Origin: Nitrospira sp.
GTDB lineage: Bacteria; UBA9089; CG2-30-40-21; SBAY01
Reading direction: 5' to 3'
Assembly: GCA_005239945.1 (NCBI GenBank)
Contig: SBAY01000209.1
Coordinates: 1 to 23,726 of the forward strand
DNA: 23,726 nucleotides
Shown one piece after another: positions 23,063 through 23,726 of this stretch; the stretch's first letter is position 1; each line of letters begins with the position of its first letter. The notes beneath the pieces are model-generated. The model had not been told where the DNA came from. It saw only the letters and a list, made by a program, of their open reading frames with translations, and ran no database searches. Position numbers and translations under genes: made by a program.

Positions 23063-23726
23063 TTACCTGATTACCACTATCCTCCCTGTTACCTTCTCAT
23101 TCCTATCATTGGTAATAAGATAGATATACACCCCGCTTGCACATGAATTACCCGCTTGATTATTTCCATCCCAGTGAGCTTCATTGGTATCGCCAGTCTC
23201 CTCATCTACCAATTCACCGGCTAAATTAAATATCTTTAAGTTCCAATATGAGGTAAGATTCTTAAATGTAACATATTTACCCACATGGATAGTAGTTGGC
23301 TTATATGGATTTGGATATACCTGAACATTAGTTAAATTCGCTGCTACAAGACTACCTATTGCATAGATAGAAAAATGAGTAATATTATAGGCTATGATTC
23401 TATTATTAATGGTATCTACCTCTTGTTGACTCGAGGCTAATTCCCAGGTAGAACCATTATAGTAAAAGATCCTTAATCTACTTTCATCTAAACCTTTTAT
23501 TTGCTCATCTGTGTAAATTAATGTAATGCTTCCTTTAATCTCTAATTTAGTTTCTGAAGCAGTTACGACCTTAATTTCAATTACTACTGGACTAACATCC
23601 TGTGGTATATTAGGTGGTGGCATTGGGGGAATAGTAATCTTCTTTATTTCTACATAAGCATCCTGGTTAGGTGAATCTTTCTCAATTACTACAACTGCCT
23701 TTTCATCCTCCGACTTAATCACAATA
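23063..23726 (-). CDS. C-terminal part of a large secreted protein with FlgD-like/T9SS-type C-terminal domain (partial)
   Basis: Open past the right edge, so the N-terminus is missing; 221 codons are seen. First visible: a Pro-rich stretch (IPPMPPPNIPQDVSPV). Next comes a beta-sandwich block with GSITLIYTDEQIKGLDESRLRIFYYNGSTW and ITHFSIYAIG, common in cell-surface proteins. The end has NVQVYPNPYKP (about 85 residues from the C-terminus), LKIFNLAGELV, WDGNNQAGNSCASGVYIYLI and a terminal GRIVVIR. This is the FlgD-Ig-like/T9SS type A sorting layout that marks proteins for outer-membrane export. The stop codon overlaps the word repeat 'gattacctgattacc'. It lies just upstream of the PorV-like gene, 61 nt apart, probably in one operon. 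Confidence 0.8.
   Translation of the reverse strand, partial: IVIKSEDEKAVVVIEKDSPNQDAYVEIKKITIPPMPPPNIPQDVSPVVIEIKVVTASETKLEIKGSITLIYTDEQIKGLDESRLRIFYYNGSTWELASSQQEVDTINNRIIAYNITHFSIYAIGSLVAANLTNVQVYPNPYKPTTIHVGKYVTFKNLTSYWNLKIFNLAGELVDEETGDTNEAHWDGNNQAGNSCASGVYIYLITNDRNEKVTGRIVVIR

Overview
The window is AT-rich bacterial DNA that uses the standard code: several intact genes end in TGA. It looks like a diderm from a poorly characterised candidate phylum. Pointers are a PorV/UPF0164-type outer-membrane barrel, a secreted protein with a FlgD-like/T9SS-style C-terminus, a PilT/PilU ATPase, a DUF4015 protein, and intergenic regions full of low-complexity 'word' palindromes. Housekeeping genes present are rpmH, purM and leuS. 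I cannot name the species.

Layout. 145-2733 encodes a large Zn-ribbon/HEAT protein whose C-terminus resembles the helicase-associated Helicase_C_3 module. 3028-6067 holds a degenerate receiver, a CheC-like protein, an iron-containing alcohol dehydrogenase and a small secreted protein, with a different inverted repeat in nearly every gap. On the minus strand, 6375-7714 carries rpmH (missed by long-ORF searches) and purM, each with a near-perfect sigma70 promoter. A fold-back element of about 433 bp (7822-8254) separates purM from an AAA_14/DUF4143 ATPase. 9711-9860 is a GC-rich island (about 66 percent GC) encoding only the C-terminus of an FGE-sulfatase/C-type-lectin-fold protein, of the kind that serves as the variable region of diversity-generating retroelements. 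A DUF4015 protein follows.

The most interesting part is 11.6-16.4 kb, an apparent peptide natural-product (RiPP) locus. It has a receiver plus AraC-HTH regulator split by a frameshift at an A10 run, and a 52-residue precursor made of four 9-residue repeats PD[MF][AG]LGH[FL][VI] behind a perfect Shine-Dalgarno. Next come a radical SAM/SPASM maturase and a methyltransferase resembling the histidine methyltransferases of the OvoA C-terminus and METTL9, which contains an in-frame TGA. A Fur-like 9-7-9 palindrome precedes two four-helix SMR/EamA-like membrane proteins. The spacer between precursor and maturase can form mutually exclusive hairpins, one masking the maturase Shine-Dalgarno, and has been invaded by a MITE flanked by 11-bp direct repeats. 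A working model is that the repeated His/Asp peptide is modified by the radical SAM enzyme and possibly methylated on His, under regulator and perhaps metal control.

The right side, all minus strand, has leuS (frameshifted at an A8 run), a truncated hicA with its hicB, pilT/pilU with a tiny second HicB-like gene directly upstream, the PorV-like barrel with an SH3-like tail, and a partial secreted protein running off the end.
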